From the NCBI GenBank assembly GCA_028751875.1, contig CM054151.1, positions 39,581,198 through 39,645,197 of the forward strand: 64,000 nt of DNA, in the 5' to 3' direction. Both the position numbers and the translations under genes were made by a program. Under the pieces are notes generated by a model, which searched no databases, was not told where the DNA came from, and worked only from the letters and a program-made list of their open reading frames with translations. Of this stretch, positions 46,400 through 56,734 are shown piece by piece (position 1 is the first letter of the stretch; the number at the start of each line of letters is the position of its first letter). Source of the DNA: Rapana venosa. Taxonomy: Eukaryota; Mollusca; Gastropoda; Neogastropoda; Muricidae.

Positions 46400-49300
46400 A
46401 CACACTGTGTCTGTATAAACATCATGTGTCAGGTCAGTCAGAGAAGTTCTCTGTTACTGCTACTGGTATCCATGTAACTCAGTACAACCTGTCGCATGTG
46501 GGGGAGGAAACCCTAATAGAAAAAAACCAAACATATGGAGACTTGGAGAGGAGATTGGCGCCACCAAGGAATATCCTAAGCCCACAGAAAAGACATCAGA
46601 GACAAATGCAAAGCCAATATGATACCGTATCGGTCGAGGCCCGGGTTACCAACGACCGCGCTTCCATTGATAACACCAGGGTTGGAAGTGACAAGTCAGC
46701 TACTGAGTTAAAAACATACTTTAACTCCCTAGAGAAAAAAAAAAAAAACAGATCACCAATGGGAACATGGAACGTCCGTACACTCGACCAGTGCGGTAAA
46801 ATCAAAGAACTAGAGTTTGAGCCTTAGCTGCTATAAATAGGGACATTATGGGACAAGGAAAAGTGTGATGGACAGATTTGGTGAGGACAATGACTGAAGA
46901 AGGCAACAAGATCTGGTACAGTGTCAAGAGAACATCACAACATGGAGTGGCATTTATTGCCAGAAAGGAATAGTGGGGTGCATTAACACCTGTACAACCG
47001 CTTCCAGCAGGATTATCACATCCGGGTGTCGGCCAAGCCCAGAACATCAACCATCATACAAATGCTATGCACCATCATCTGACCATAGCAGATGAAAGAA
47101 GTAGAAGAATTTTTACGAAGACTTGAAGAGACATTATGAAATAACCCAAAAAGGTCCATCATCAGCATTCAAGGGATTTTTAACGCCAAAGAAGTCCTGA
47201 CTACTTACAACAATGGCCGGAACAGTTGGTCAGTTTTGAAGCTTGAGAGACCAACGACAGGGACTACTCTGCTGGAGTTGCCTCACCCCACAGATTACCA
47301 TTGGCCAATACCCTCTATCCCCACAAGCAGGTCAAGGAGGACAACCTGGCATGCGCCAAACGGCAAGATCCATAACCAAATAGATTTCATCTTAACACCA
47401 CGGCGCTTCAAATCCAGCATCAACAGAGCCAAAAAAAACTACCCTGGAGCAGACATAGCAGCGACCACGATCTTGTGCTGCTGGTATTCAAAATGAAGCT
47501 GAAGAAAAATAAACAAGCCTTAAACCCACTACCAAATTTGACAGTGACCAAACTGAAAGATCCAGATGTCGAGGAATCTTCCTAGCTAAGCTTGGCGGAG
47601 ACGTTTTGGCGGCAATAACCCTCCTGGACAATGACAACAATGACCTAGTCAACACCTTTAAAAAGGCAGTCCGCGAGAAACAGCAAAGGAGGTACTCGCA
47701 CTGAAACCAACCAGGTCTTCCAACCCTAAAGAAATACCGGTGGCCAACAATTCTTGTGAAGAAGTCAATGTTAAAAGGCCAAAGAAGTGGATCTGTTGAT
47801 CAATTGAGAGTCGAAAAAGCAGAAAGTGGGCAACAGTAAAAAGGCATACGACACCCTGCAAGAACTCACAAAAACCACTTCAAACCAAATCATCAGTCAT
47901 TGAAGACAGCTCCGGAAACCTCCTCACAAAACCAGCTGCATTGAACAGGGGTCTTGAGTATTGTCAAGAACTATACAACTACCAATCCAACCTGACAAGA
48001 GGCCAATAGAAGAGGACAGGCACAAACCCAAAATTCAAGGAAGGTATTAAACCCTCGCCATTACCTATACTTGAGGGAAAAGTGGAAGAAGCCATCCGCA
48101 GTTTACCAGTAGGAAAGTCCCCAGGAGCAGACAACATACCAGCAGAGCTGCTCAAGCATTGGTGCGATACAGTTAGCACACATTTACCAGCTATCTGTGC
48201 AGAAGATTTGGAGACAAACAGTGGCCAACAAATGGACACAAGCACTCATCATACCTCTGCCAAGAGGTGAATTTTCGCCAATGCCAAAACTATAGAACAA
48301 GTCGCCTCATCAGCCACACCAGCAAATCATGCTCAAAGTTAATTTGAATTGACGTCCAAGAAGAGGCAGAAGAACACATTGCAGAGGAACAACTGGTTTC
48401 AGGGGCATGCAGAAGCACAATCGAAACAGATTTTTAACTGAGCCCACATCTGATGGAAAACATTTTCAATAATCAGAGAGACCTGTTCCACAACTTCATC
48501 GAACTCAAGAAGGCTTCGACAGAGTCTGGCACGAAGCCTGTGGCAAGGTCCTCAGAAATGTTTGGCATGAAGAAGGACGAGTGTAAACCATTCAATGCAC
48601 TAACAACACCGTAAGCATGCCAGTCCTTCTGAACATCAGTCGAGACTACTTCAAAACCACAGTGGGGGTCCGACAAGGATGCCTGTTAGCTCCATCCCTT
48701 TATCTGTTCTTAGGAAAACATTATGGAGAGAGACCCCTCCATGACTTCCACCTAACTAAACAACCAAATCTCCAATGGCGGCAAGGCCCCTCAACACCTT
48801 GCGGTTTGTCCGATGACATTGACCTTCATGGGCGAAGAAACACAAGCTGCAAGATCTTACGACCAGGACTTGAGAACAGAGCTGGAGCATATGGGAATGG
48901 AGGTGAGCTTCGGAGAAAAGTTAAAGTATCTTGTGAACAGCAACGGAACAACGCCAACAGCTAAAATTACATGAATGCGGCCACCACTGGAGGAGGGAGA
49001 CGCTTTAAATACCTTGCGCTAAACTCACAAGGACGGGCCGATCGACGACAGAAATCAAAGTCAGACTACCATGCAACAATCTTCCATGACAAAACTCACC
49101 ACATATGGAAAAGTAAAGAGATCAGTTTCCCAATCAAACTAAAGCTCTACTAAGCCCTAATCAGACTATCCTGCGTAACGGAAGTGAAACCGGACACTGA
49201 CTGGCTGAAACCGCAAAGCAAATCCAGTCACTTGAAACAAAATGCCATAGAAAAACTGCTGGGCATATCTGGAGAGAAACGAAAGACCATGAATTTGTCA

Positions 49301-49623
49301 AGAAGTCAAATAACACGGACTGGCAGGTCCACAGAACACACTCTCACCATCCGTCAAGAAGAAAAAGCTGACATGGTTTGGCACGTCACCCGCCACAAAC
49401 ACTCTGCCAAACACATACTGCAGGGAACACTCGAAGGTAAGCAGAAAGAGGGGAAGACAGAACAAGTCATGGATGGACCAACATCAGAAATGGACCGGTT
49501 AATGACTCGGCACTACTGCGCGAGCCCGAGGACCGAGATGGATGGAGGAGGCTTACCACGGGCATCATCTTTCGTGTCTCCTCCACGACCGCCAAGGTCA
49601 CGGGACTGATGAGGATGATGATG
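46400..49623 (+). mobile_element. nLTR-B (RTE-like) insertion, about 3.2 kb
   Basis: A 5' leader with CTACTGGTATCCATGTAACT precedes the endonuclease start GTWNVRTL at about 46763-46786. A TTWHAPNGKIHNQIDFIL segment near 47340-47395 is the endonuclease C-terminal side of RTE-type proteins. The RT follows: PVGKSPGADNIPAELL at about 48105-48154, an FIELKKASTES-like remnant of the FIDFKKAFD motif at 48495-48525, TTVGVRQGCLLAPS at 48655-48695, and an LRF-DDIDL-type motif C near 48800-48830. C-terminal landmarks are a GAYGNGGE segment, WHVTRH at about 49380-49397 and ILQGTLEGK. Frames shift many times, so it is inactive. The 3' end is GATGATGATGAT, the short tandem end typical of RTE elements. Endonuclease, RT and 5' leader together suggest full length. 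Confidence 0.85.
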
Positions 49624-49633
49624 ATAAACGTGC
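49624..49633. repeat. Target-site duplication, right (ATAAACGTGC)
   Basis: Identical to 46390-46399. It immediately follows the (GAT)n end of the nLTR-B insertion. Confidence 0.85.
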
Positions 49634-49925
49634 TCTCAAACTGGTCTTTCTAAAAAAGACAAGCTTAGTAGAAGCTGACTATACTCAATTAAATATTTTC
49701 CCCTTACACCAAAGATTAAAATATAACAAAGGAGTCATGATGTTCAAGATCATGAAAGGAACTGTTCCATCATACTTAAAAGACAAATTCCCCCTAAACC
49801 AGACCAAAACTACTAGAAAGCCTAGTGTCCCCAATTCCAGAAAAGACTTATTCAATCTAGTCTAACTTTTACTCAGCCCTATGCTGTGGAACTCCCTTCC
49901 CCTGATCAGGTAAACAAAAATCATT
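49624..49925 (+). pseudogene. nLTR-E fragment, right half of the split copy
   Basis: The plus strand reads RALKLVFLKKTSLVEADYTQ, then LNIFPLHQRLKYNKGVMMFK, IMKGTVPSYLKDKF and, after a stop, a PMLWNSLPLI segment. This is the C-terminal region of CR1/L2-like proteins and joins in frame to KRA at 46399. Confidence 0.85.
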
Positions 49926-50094
49926 CAATAACAATCTACAAAACTCAATTATCACTCACTTGATACATCAACAATAACATCCCACAATCCATAGCCTTTA
50001 AAACAAGGTTGCATATCCTCCCTCTACCTATCTGCCCTTTCCATCTTACCTATCTGCCCTCCCCTTTCCCTTCACCTGTCTGTCAGACCGTCTG

Positions 50095-50240
50095 TCCCTC
50101 TCTCTCTCCTCTCTCTCACTCTCTCTCAGACATCATCTCTCTCATCTCTCTCCTCTTCTCTCCTCTCTCTCCATCTCTCTCATCTCTTCCGCTCATCTCT
50201 CTTCATCTCTCTCATCTCTCTCTCCTCGTCCTCTCTTTCA
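50095..50240. repeat. (CT)n microsatellite
   Basis: CT repeat with TCATC and CCTCTT breaks. It leads into the tandem array. Confidence 0.92.
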
Positions 50241-52690
50241 AATGTTAATTGGTTGTATAAGTGATTTACCAAGTGAAAGTTTTTTTTTATACACTATATA
50301 TTAAAAAAGAAATAGTTCTAATCAGAACATACTATGCGTTCATCTGTAACGAGTATAATCAAAAAGAGTGTTGACAGTAATGATGCGCTGTTTTGAGAAA
50401 TATATTCAGTATTTTTTCTTATGTCGTTTGGTGGTTTTGTTTGTTACAAACAAAAAGCATTTCTCTGATATAAAAAAAACAACAACAACACAAAAAAACA
50501 CACACAACCTCTCTCTCCCACTCTCTCTCATTTCTTTCCTCCCACCCCCCCTATCTCTCTCTCCTACTTACAATTGTATAGATGTTACAGATTTATGAAC
50601 TTTAGTAAATAAAAAAATTCTCCTTATTATATGAAGTGTATTAGCTTGGGCTTTTTTTTTATTTCATGACCTTCATTTGTACGAGTAAAATTCGAAAAGA
50701 TATTGATGGTGTTTCTGTGCTGTCTTCAGAATTATATATTTAGTATTATCCTTGAAACACACACACACACAAAAACGCACACACACACACTCCCCCTCTC
50801 TCTCTCTATCTCTCTCCCTCCCACCCCCCTCCTTCTCTCTCAAAACCCTGGACCTTATAGAGTTGACTTTTATCCCCCGTTCGTCTGCTTCCGTGTTATT
50901 TTATTGTGTGAGTATACGGTATTGATTTATTTCATTATCATGACATTTTTGCAGGAGTATAAATCAAAAATAAGTGTTGAGGTGACGTGCAATTGTTTTT
51001 GAAAGGTATATTCAGTGTTATCCCTGAAAACACACACACATCTCTCTCTCTCCTCTCTCTCTTCATCTCATCATCTCTCGTCTCCTCTCGTCTCTCTCTC
51101 CTCTCTTCTCTCTCTCAACTGAACAATGTACATTAATCATTTTCAGTGTTCAGTGTTCAGTGTTCAGTGTTCTCCTCTCTCCTCTCTTCTCTCTCATCCT
51201 TCTCATCTCTCTCTCTCTCTCTCCTCCATCTCATCTCTCTCTCAACTGTCTCTCGTCTCTCTCTCTCGCCCTTTCTTCCCACTTATGACCTTATAGATCT
51301 GCCTGGGGTTTTTATTTTCTTTCTTTCTTCCTTGTTTTTATTATATGAGAGTATGGGTATTGAGTGTATTTGATGAATCATGAACATATAATTTGTATGA
51401 GTAATCAAATAAGTGTTAGGGATCGTAGACTTTTTTTAGAATTTAAATTTAGTACCCATCTCTTGAAACACGCACACCACACACACACACATCCTCTCTC
51501 TCTCTTCTCTCACTCGTCTCTCGACATCTCATCTCTCCATCTCTCATCATCTCTCTCTCTCACTCTCTCTCTCTCTCCTCTCATCTCTCATCCCTCTCAT
51601 CCTCCTCTCTCTCTCGCTCTCTCGCCTCTCTTCTCTGCCTTCTATATGTGCTGTATTCTAATGAAGGAACTACATTCATGCTTTCTATTCAATATTATTT
51701 TGGGCTGTTGAACGACTTGAGCTCCAGTATTGTCCTATTGTCAAATATCTTAATAAGTGTAACAACTATGTGTACTAATCTACAATATGAAGCGATCAAT
51801 TTTATGATCTATAAGTTTTGGCCTTTCTCTTGTTGTTTATTTGGGGGGTTTGTTTGGTTTTTTTGTTTTGGCTGTATGTGTGTGTATGGGGGGAGGGGGA
51901 CGGTGTTGGTTGTTGTGTGTGTGTGTGTGTTGTGTGTGGTTGTTTTTTTTCTCTTTTGTTTGTTGTTTTGTTGGTGGTCTTTGTCTTGTTTTGTGTTTAG
52001 TTTGTTGGGGGTGGGGGTTTTGTGCTGTGGTTTGTTTGATCTGGGGTTTGTGTGTGTTGGTTTTGTTTTTCTCTTTTTAAAAAGTTTTTTTCCCCTTTGC
52101 TTCTACGTTGAAAGAATGGAGTAGTGGGTTCTTATTAATATGTAACCCTGCGGGCGTAGGACTAGATGTAAAAACACATAGTACGTATTCAGTATTCCTG
52201 GTAAAAAAATTTATCTCTTACTTACAATTGTAGATGTTCTTTTTATACTTTAAGGGTTTTTTTCACCCTCTTAATGGGTGGAGTATATGTATTGCACATA
52301 CTTATATATAACAGTCAATTTTGTATGAGTTATCAAATCAAAAAGTGTTTGGTGTTGATCGTGTGCATGTGAGTAATTATAGAATTAGTATTATCCCTAA
52401 AACACCCACACACACACACACGCACTCACACACACACACACACACCCACACACATCTCTCGTCAATGACTTATAGGTTTAGATTTCTTCTTTTGTTTTGT
52501 TTCTTGTATTTATTATGTGAATGTATGGGTATTGGGTTTATTTCATCATCATGGTATATAATTTGAACGAGTATAATAAAAAATGAGTGTTGATGGTTTT
52601 CTGTACTATTTTGGGAATTATATATTGGATATTATCTCTGAAATACACACACACACTTCTGTCTCTCTGTCTCTGTCTCTATCTCTCACC
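50240..52690 (+). repeat. Tandem array: ~180-bp AT-rich core plus (CA)n(CT)n
   Basis: At least six units are visible, with cores near 50260-50430, 50570-50755, 50850-51030, 51285-51470, 52215-52400 and 52465-52645. Each core has a start like CTTATAGATNTGACTTT, a mid part with TATTGGGTTTATTTCATCAT, a GTACGAGTAATAAAAAAGTG-like part, GTGTTGATGGTG, then TTTAGTATTATCCCTGAAA. (CA)n and usually (CT)n follow in the same order in most units. A copy of R2 (51640-52190) sits between the fourth and fifth units. A short array of TTCAGTG at 51144-51173 is local. Confidence 0.85.
51640..52190 (+). mobile_element. Repeat R2, copy 2
   Basis: It starts with a TGTATTCTAATGAAGGA-like segment shared with 53018, then GTCCTATTGTCAAATATCTT, AAGTGTAACAACTATGTGTA and a G/T-rich body. 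It ends AAGTTTTTTTCCCCTTTGC and AGGACTAGATGTAAAAACAC, the last being a variant of the CTGGATGTAAA tail. No protein frame. Confidence 0.65.
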
Positions 52691-52715
52691 TTTTATCGTT
52701 TTGCTTATAGTTATA

Positions 52716-52728
52716 GTGTATCCTGATG
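52716..52728. repeat. Target-site duplication, left (GTGTATCCTGATG)
   Basis: Thirteen bases repeated exactly at 53015-53027, flanking SINE-4. Confidence 0.92.
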
Positions 52729-53014
52729 TATAGTAGTATGTTCTTTCGAGCCAGAAGGCCCATAGAGCCGGAGCTTATCCCGGTTTCTGTAGCGTTAAGC
52801 GAACTGATGGTTTTTCACCACCCCTGTGACAGGACGCTAGTCTGTCGCCAGATACTTCCCCAGCAGAGCTGGTACCCACTTATACACCTGGGTGGAGTGA
52901 GGAAAATAGGAGTAAAGTGTCTTTCCTAAGGACACAACACCGAGCCGAGCGGGGATCGAACCCGCGACCTCTGGATCACGAGTTGACCGCCTAAACCATT
53001 CGACCACGGTTCCT
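52729..53014 (-). mobile_element. SINE-4 (tRNA-derived), intact, with target-site duplication
   Basis: On the minus strand the head AGGAACCGTGGTCGAATGG is followed by TTTAGGCGGTCAACTCG and a perfect B box GGTTCGATCCC (reverse of 52950-52960), a Ser/Leu-tRNA-like layout. The body has TGTCCTTAGGAAAGACACTT, CCTCACTCCACCCAGGTGTA and GTGGGTACCAGC, then a CTGGCGACAGACTAGCG part, and ends near GAAAGAACATACTACTATA. The B box is intact and the flanking 13-bp duplication perfect, so this is a fairly recent insertion. It landed in R2 copy 3. Confidence 0.92.
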
Positions 53015-53027
53015 GTGTATCCTGATG
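53015..53027. repeat. Target-site duplication, right (GTGTATCCTGATG)
   Basis: Identical to 52716-52728. Confidence 0.92.
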
Positions 53028-53490
53028 AAGGATTCATATTTTATATTTTCAATACTTTATTGGGCTTGACCGCTGTACTTAAATTTTAATGAGTGTCCTA
53101 TTTCAATATCTTATTGTTATATGTAACAAGTATATGTACCATTTGACAATGTGTGGATGTTTATCTTAATGACTTATTAAGTTTGGTTGTTGTTATTTTT
53201 CTTGGTTTTGTTGTTGTTCTTGTTGTTGTTGTTTGTTTTTCTCTTTTTTTCTTTTCCCTTCTTTTGTTGATTTGGTTTTTCTTTCTCTTTGTTTGTTTCG
53301 GTTGGGGGGGGGGGTGTTGGGGGGGGTGTGGGGGGTGTTTTAAGGGTTTTCTTTGTTTGTTTTTTGGGGGTTTTTTTTTTTTTGGTTTGTTTTTGTTGGG
53401 GGGGGGGGCTGTTTTGAAAAGGGTTATTTCCCCTTGTTTCTACTGTGAGATTGTATAAGTATTGGGTTATTATTGAATGTCTGACTCCTA
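53028..53490 (+). mobile_element. Repeat R2, copy 3
   Basis: TTTTAATGAGTGTCCTATTT, ATGTAACAAGTATATGTACC and CTTATTAAGTTTGGTTG match the 33.0-33.36 kb copy in opposite orientation. A G/T-rich part with poly-G follows, then TTTTGAAAAGGGTTATTTCC and GTATAAGTATTGGGTTATTA. The terminal CTGGATGTAAA tail is absent. It truncates an nLTR-C RT. Confidence 0.8.
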
Positions 53491-54600
53491 ATGGATATTC
53501 AAAAATCTCTGATAATTGGCTACCTATTCGTATACATGAAAGTAATGACTTATACATAGCTAATAATGGAACAAAGAATTTTCCTTTTACCCCCTGGCTT
53601 TTCATACAGTTCAAACGTTTTTCATGTCTAACCGAGTCAAAGGCTTTTTTGAAGTCCACAAAAGCAACATACAGATTTTTGCCTTTCTTGGACATGCACT
53701 TTTGGACAATTGAATACAGATTAAAGATCTGATCTATTGTAGAATACCCTTTCCTAAATCCCGCTTGGTTTTCACAGATCATGTGCTTACTTTCTAGCCA
53801 TGAATATAATCTAGTGTTTAATATAGAAGCATAGCATTTAATAATGTATAGGAGTTATATAGCACTGAATCTTGTAAAGTAAAGAAATCAAAGCGCTTGC
53901 ATTCAAATCATTCACACGCATGCAACCGTCCACAAATATCAAGATAGACAAATATCAAATTTATACACACAACACACTTAGGTGGGGGTGGTGGAGGTGA
54001 AGGTAGCTATTGAAAAGTAGGAACAGATAACAGGGGAAGATCTCAATTAAAAAATAAGTGATTAAGATAAGATGCTCAGTAATGAGACACCTCTATAATT
54101 ATCTACAAGCTCCGGATCCCCTTTCTTATATATTGGAATAATAATGGCTTTGGACCAAATCAGTGGATATACATCTTTATTGAAGAGAGCATTAACAAGT
54201 TTGAATATAAACTGTCTGACCTCCCTACTTCCATATTTTAGCATTTCTGCAGTGATTCCATCAACTCCACATGCCTTGCCAGACTTCAGTTTATGTATTA
54301 CTGCATTTATTTCTTCTTCTGTGATTTCTCCCTTTAATTCATGGTCATTTTCTTCTAACAGATTTACTTCTGTGTGCATGCAGTCATTAGTCATTAATTC
54401 TTTGAAAAAACCCCCTTGAAAACATTTTTAACCCACTTGTAGATTTTATGTTGTTGTCATTTTTCCCTTTTTTAAAACACACCCCATATTCAAGCTTTTT
54501 CCCCAGAACAGTGTGAATTTGATTGTTTTTTGCCGAGATTTTACTTTTGTTTTCTATATGTTTACCGTTTAATATTTGAAAACTATCTATGTTTTTTCCG
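53490..54600 (-). pseudogene. nLTR-C RT domain, two pieces
   Basis: The minus strand from 54600 reads a linker, then a GEITEEEINAVIHKLKSGKA segment, CGVDGITAEMLKYG, LIWSKAIIIPIYKKGD and YRGVSLLSILS to about 54072. After an insert it continues at 53840 with a KCYASILNTRL segment, ICENQAGFRKGYSTIDQIF, FVDFKKAFDSV (RT motif A with the Asp kept), GSQLSEIFEYPLGVR and then stops at R2. The QGC and YADD regions are lost. It is the continuation of the endonuclease at 56735-58952, separated by an inserted nLTR-B. Confidence 0.85.
53844..54066. mobile_element. Repeat R1 inserted in the nLTR-C RT
   Basis: The RT protein breaks between LSILS and KCYAS. The ~220-bp insert begins with AGGAGTTATATAGCACTG, has CTTGTAAAGTAAAG and ATCAAAGCGCTTGC, and a GGTGGGGGTGGTGGAGG part. 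The first half resembles 14835-15000. I found no clear duplication at the ends. Confidence 0.6.
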
Positions 54601-54699
54601 TGCTAAAGAAAACCACAAGCGGAACAACATCAGGATCAAATTTGCCCTCGAGAAGCTGAAGGCCCCAGAGGTAGTAGAAATTTTTTTCAAGAAGGAAAG

Positions 54700-55800
54700 A
54701 GGGAAAAGTTTGCAGCACTCACGTGATAGACTAGACAAGATCTGACATAGTTTCAATACAGCAGTACTAAAACAGCAACGACTTTTTTGGGAAAAAAAAC
54801 CGACCCCAGTAAAAAAAAACCCGGGGTACCCTAATCCTACAACATGTGACAAGCGTAGAGAGTTGAAAAAAAAAAAAAATGAAACAAAGAAAGAGCAAAC
54901 AATAAAGGGCAGTAAAACAAAGAATCAGGAAGTCCTGAAGGAGGAAAAAAGAAAATGATCGGTGAACATGCCAAGAATGAGAGACATCAGAAAACAAAGC
55001 AAGAAAGATATCAGCTGGGGAAAGACCTGACTAGCAAAAAACAGGGAAAAGGGTTTAACAACCAGACAAAAATGGGAAAATTCTCAATGACGACAAGGGT
55101 TCTGAAAAATGGACGAATATCTCCCCTGTATGCTATAGAACCCCAAAAAAGATCCAGAATCCTTAAAGTACCCGCAAGCAAGAACAAAGCACCCTATCCC
55201 CCGAGAAGAAGTGGAAACAAGTCAGATCGCTGAAAAGGGGAAGTCAGCAGGGGCTGAAACCCCTTTCCACTGAGTTGGTTCAAGTGGAGGGGAAGCCATG
55301 ACAGCGCCCTACTAAAAATCTGCCCAAAATTGGCAGACGGAAAAAGGCCCCAAAACCGGACACGTCACTATCTCACCCCCCCCAAAAAAGGAAAAACACA
55401 ACAATGCCTATTACCGCACAATCAGCCCCATATGCCCCCCAAACAAGGCATGTGCAATAATATTGAATAGATGAAGCCCCAAGCAGAGAAACCTTTTTTG
55501 CTGAGGGAAAAAGCAGGTTTTCAGAGCAGGGGCAGCACAAGAACGTATTCAATCGAAATAGTGAGCGGTTTTCCTTCAACTCAAAAAGACCTTTTCCCGA
55601 TTTATCGATTTTTTAAAAAGGCATTTGACAGGGTGTGGGATGGCTTTTTGGGGAACCCTGAAATTTTTACAGCTCAATGCAAACCCGGTCAGATCATAAA
55701 CAGTGACAGCGAGGCCCCCCCCCCCAGTGCGTGTACTACAACAACAAATTGGGGAATGGGTTTTGAACAACAGTTGGGGTAAGGGATGGTTGTTATCTCA
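54700..55800. other. Third smeared-consensus patch
   Basis: Runs such as CCCCCCC, AAAAAAA and TTTTTT dominate, while the same element from 55810 onward has normal composition and a long frame. The change at about 55800 is abrupt. Confidence 0.6.
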
Positions 55801-56689
55801 CCCCCCCTTTTCAACATCTTCCTTGAAGAATCGGTGATGTACTGGAACATCATGAAGGATCATCAGCATTGGTGGCGAACGATCACAAACCTCCGCTTCG
55901 CAGATGACATTGATGGAAAAGCAGGATCAGAAAAGAGCTTGCCAGCCTAACAGAACACTTGAATAAGGCCTCCAAAATATACGGCATGGAAATCAGTGCA
56001 GAGAAGACCAAACTGATGACTAATAACGTCAACGGCTTTAGCACTGATATCAGGGTTAATGACCAGAAGCTGGAAACAGTTCAAAGCTTCAAGTACCTGG
56101 GAGCCATTGTATCAGACCAGGGATCCAAGCCAGAAGTAGTATGCAAGCCTGCACAGACAATAACAGCTTTGTCAAAACTAAACACCATCTGGAGAGATAA
56201 AAATATCTCACTTATTTCCAAGATCAGACTAATGCGCTCCCTTGTCATATCCATATTTCTGTATGCCTGTGAATCATGGACCCTGACTGTAGATTTGGAG
56301 AGAAGAGTACAGGCGGTGGAGATGAGATGCTTTCGGAGACTCCTTGGCATCTCCTACAAAGACCACATAAGCAACGAAAGCGTGCATAACAGAATCCAGC
56401 AAACCATTGGACCCTATGAGAACCTTCTAACGATCGTGAAAAAGCGTAAACTTAAATGGTATGGGCATGTCACAAGATCCAAAGGACTTGCAAAGACAGT
56501 TTTACAAGGCACTGTCCAAGGAGGAAGAAGAAGAGGCAGACCAAGGAAGAGCTGGGAGGATAACATCAGCGAATGGACAGGCCTAGAACTCAACAAAACC
56601 TTGAGAAAGGCAGAACAGAGAGAGGAATGGAGGGAACTGGTTGTTGAGTCTTTGAGGGTGCCCCCACGGTCGTCAGACTACGGGACAGA

Positions 56690-56720
56690 TAGATAGATAG
56701 ATAGATAGATAGATTGATAG
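56690..56720. repeat. (ATAG)n
   Basis: Six ATAG units and one variant close the nLTR-B 3' end. Confidence 0.9.
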
Positions 56721-56734
56721 AACATAGATTTGTC

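Noticed and set aside
52940..53014. Possible Ser/Leu-type tRNA gene on the minus strand
   Set aside because: It belongs to SINE-4, which continues for another 200 bp and is bounded by a target-site duplication.
52837..53037. 66-codon minus-strand frame containing LGKTLYSYFPHSTQV
   Set aside because: It is a translation of the SINE-4 body, not a gene.
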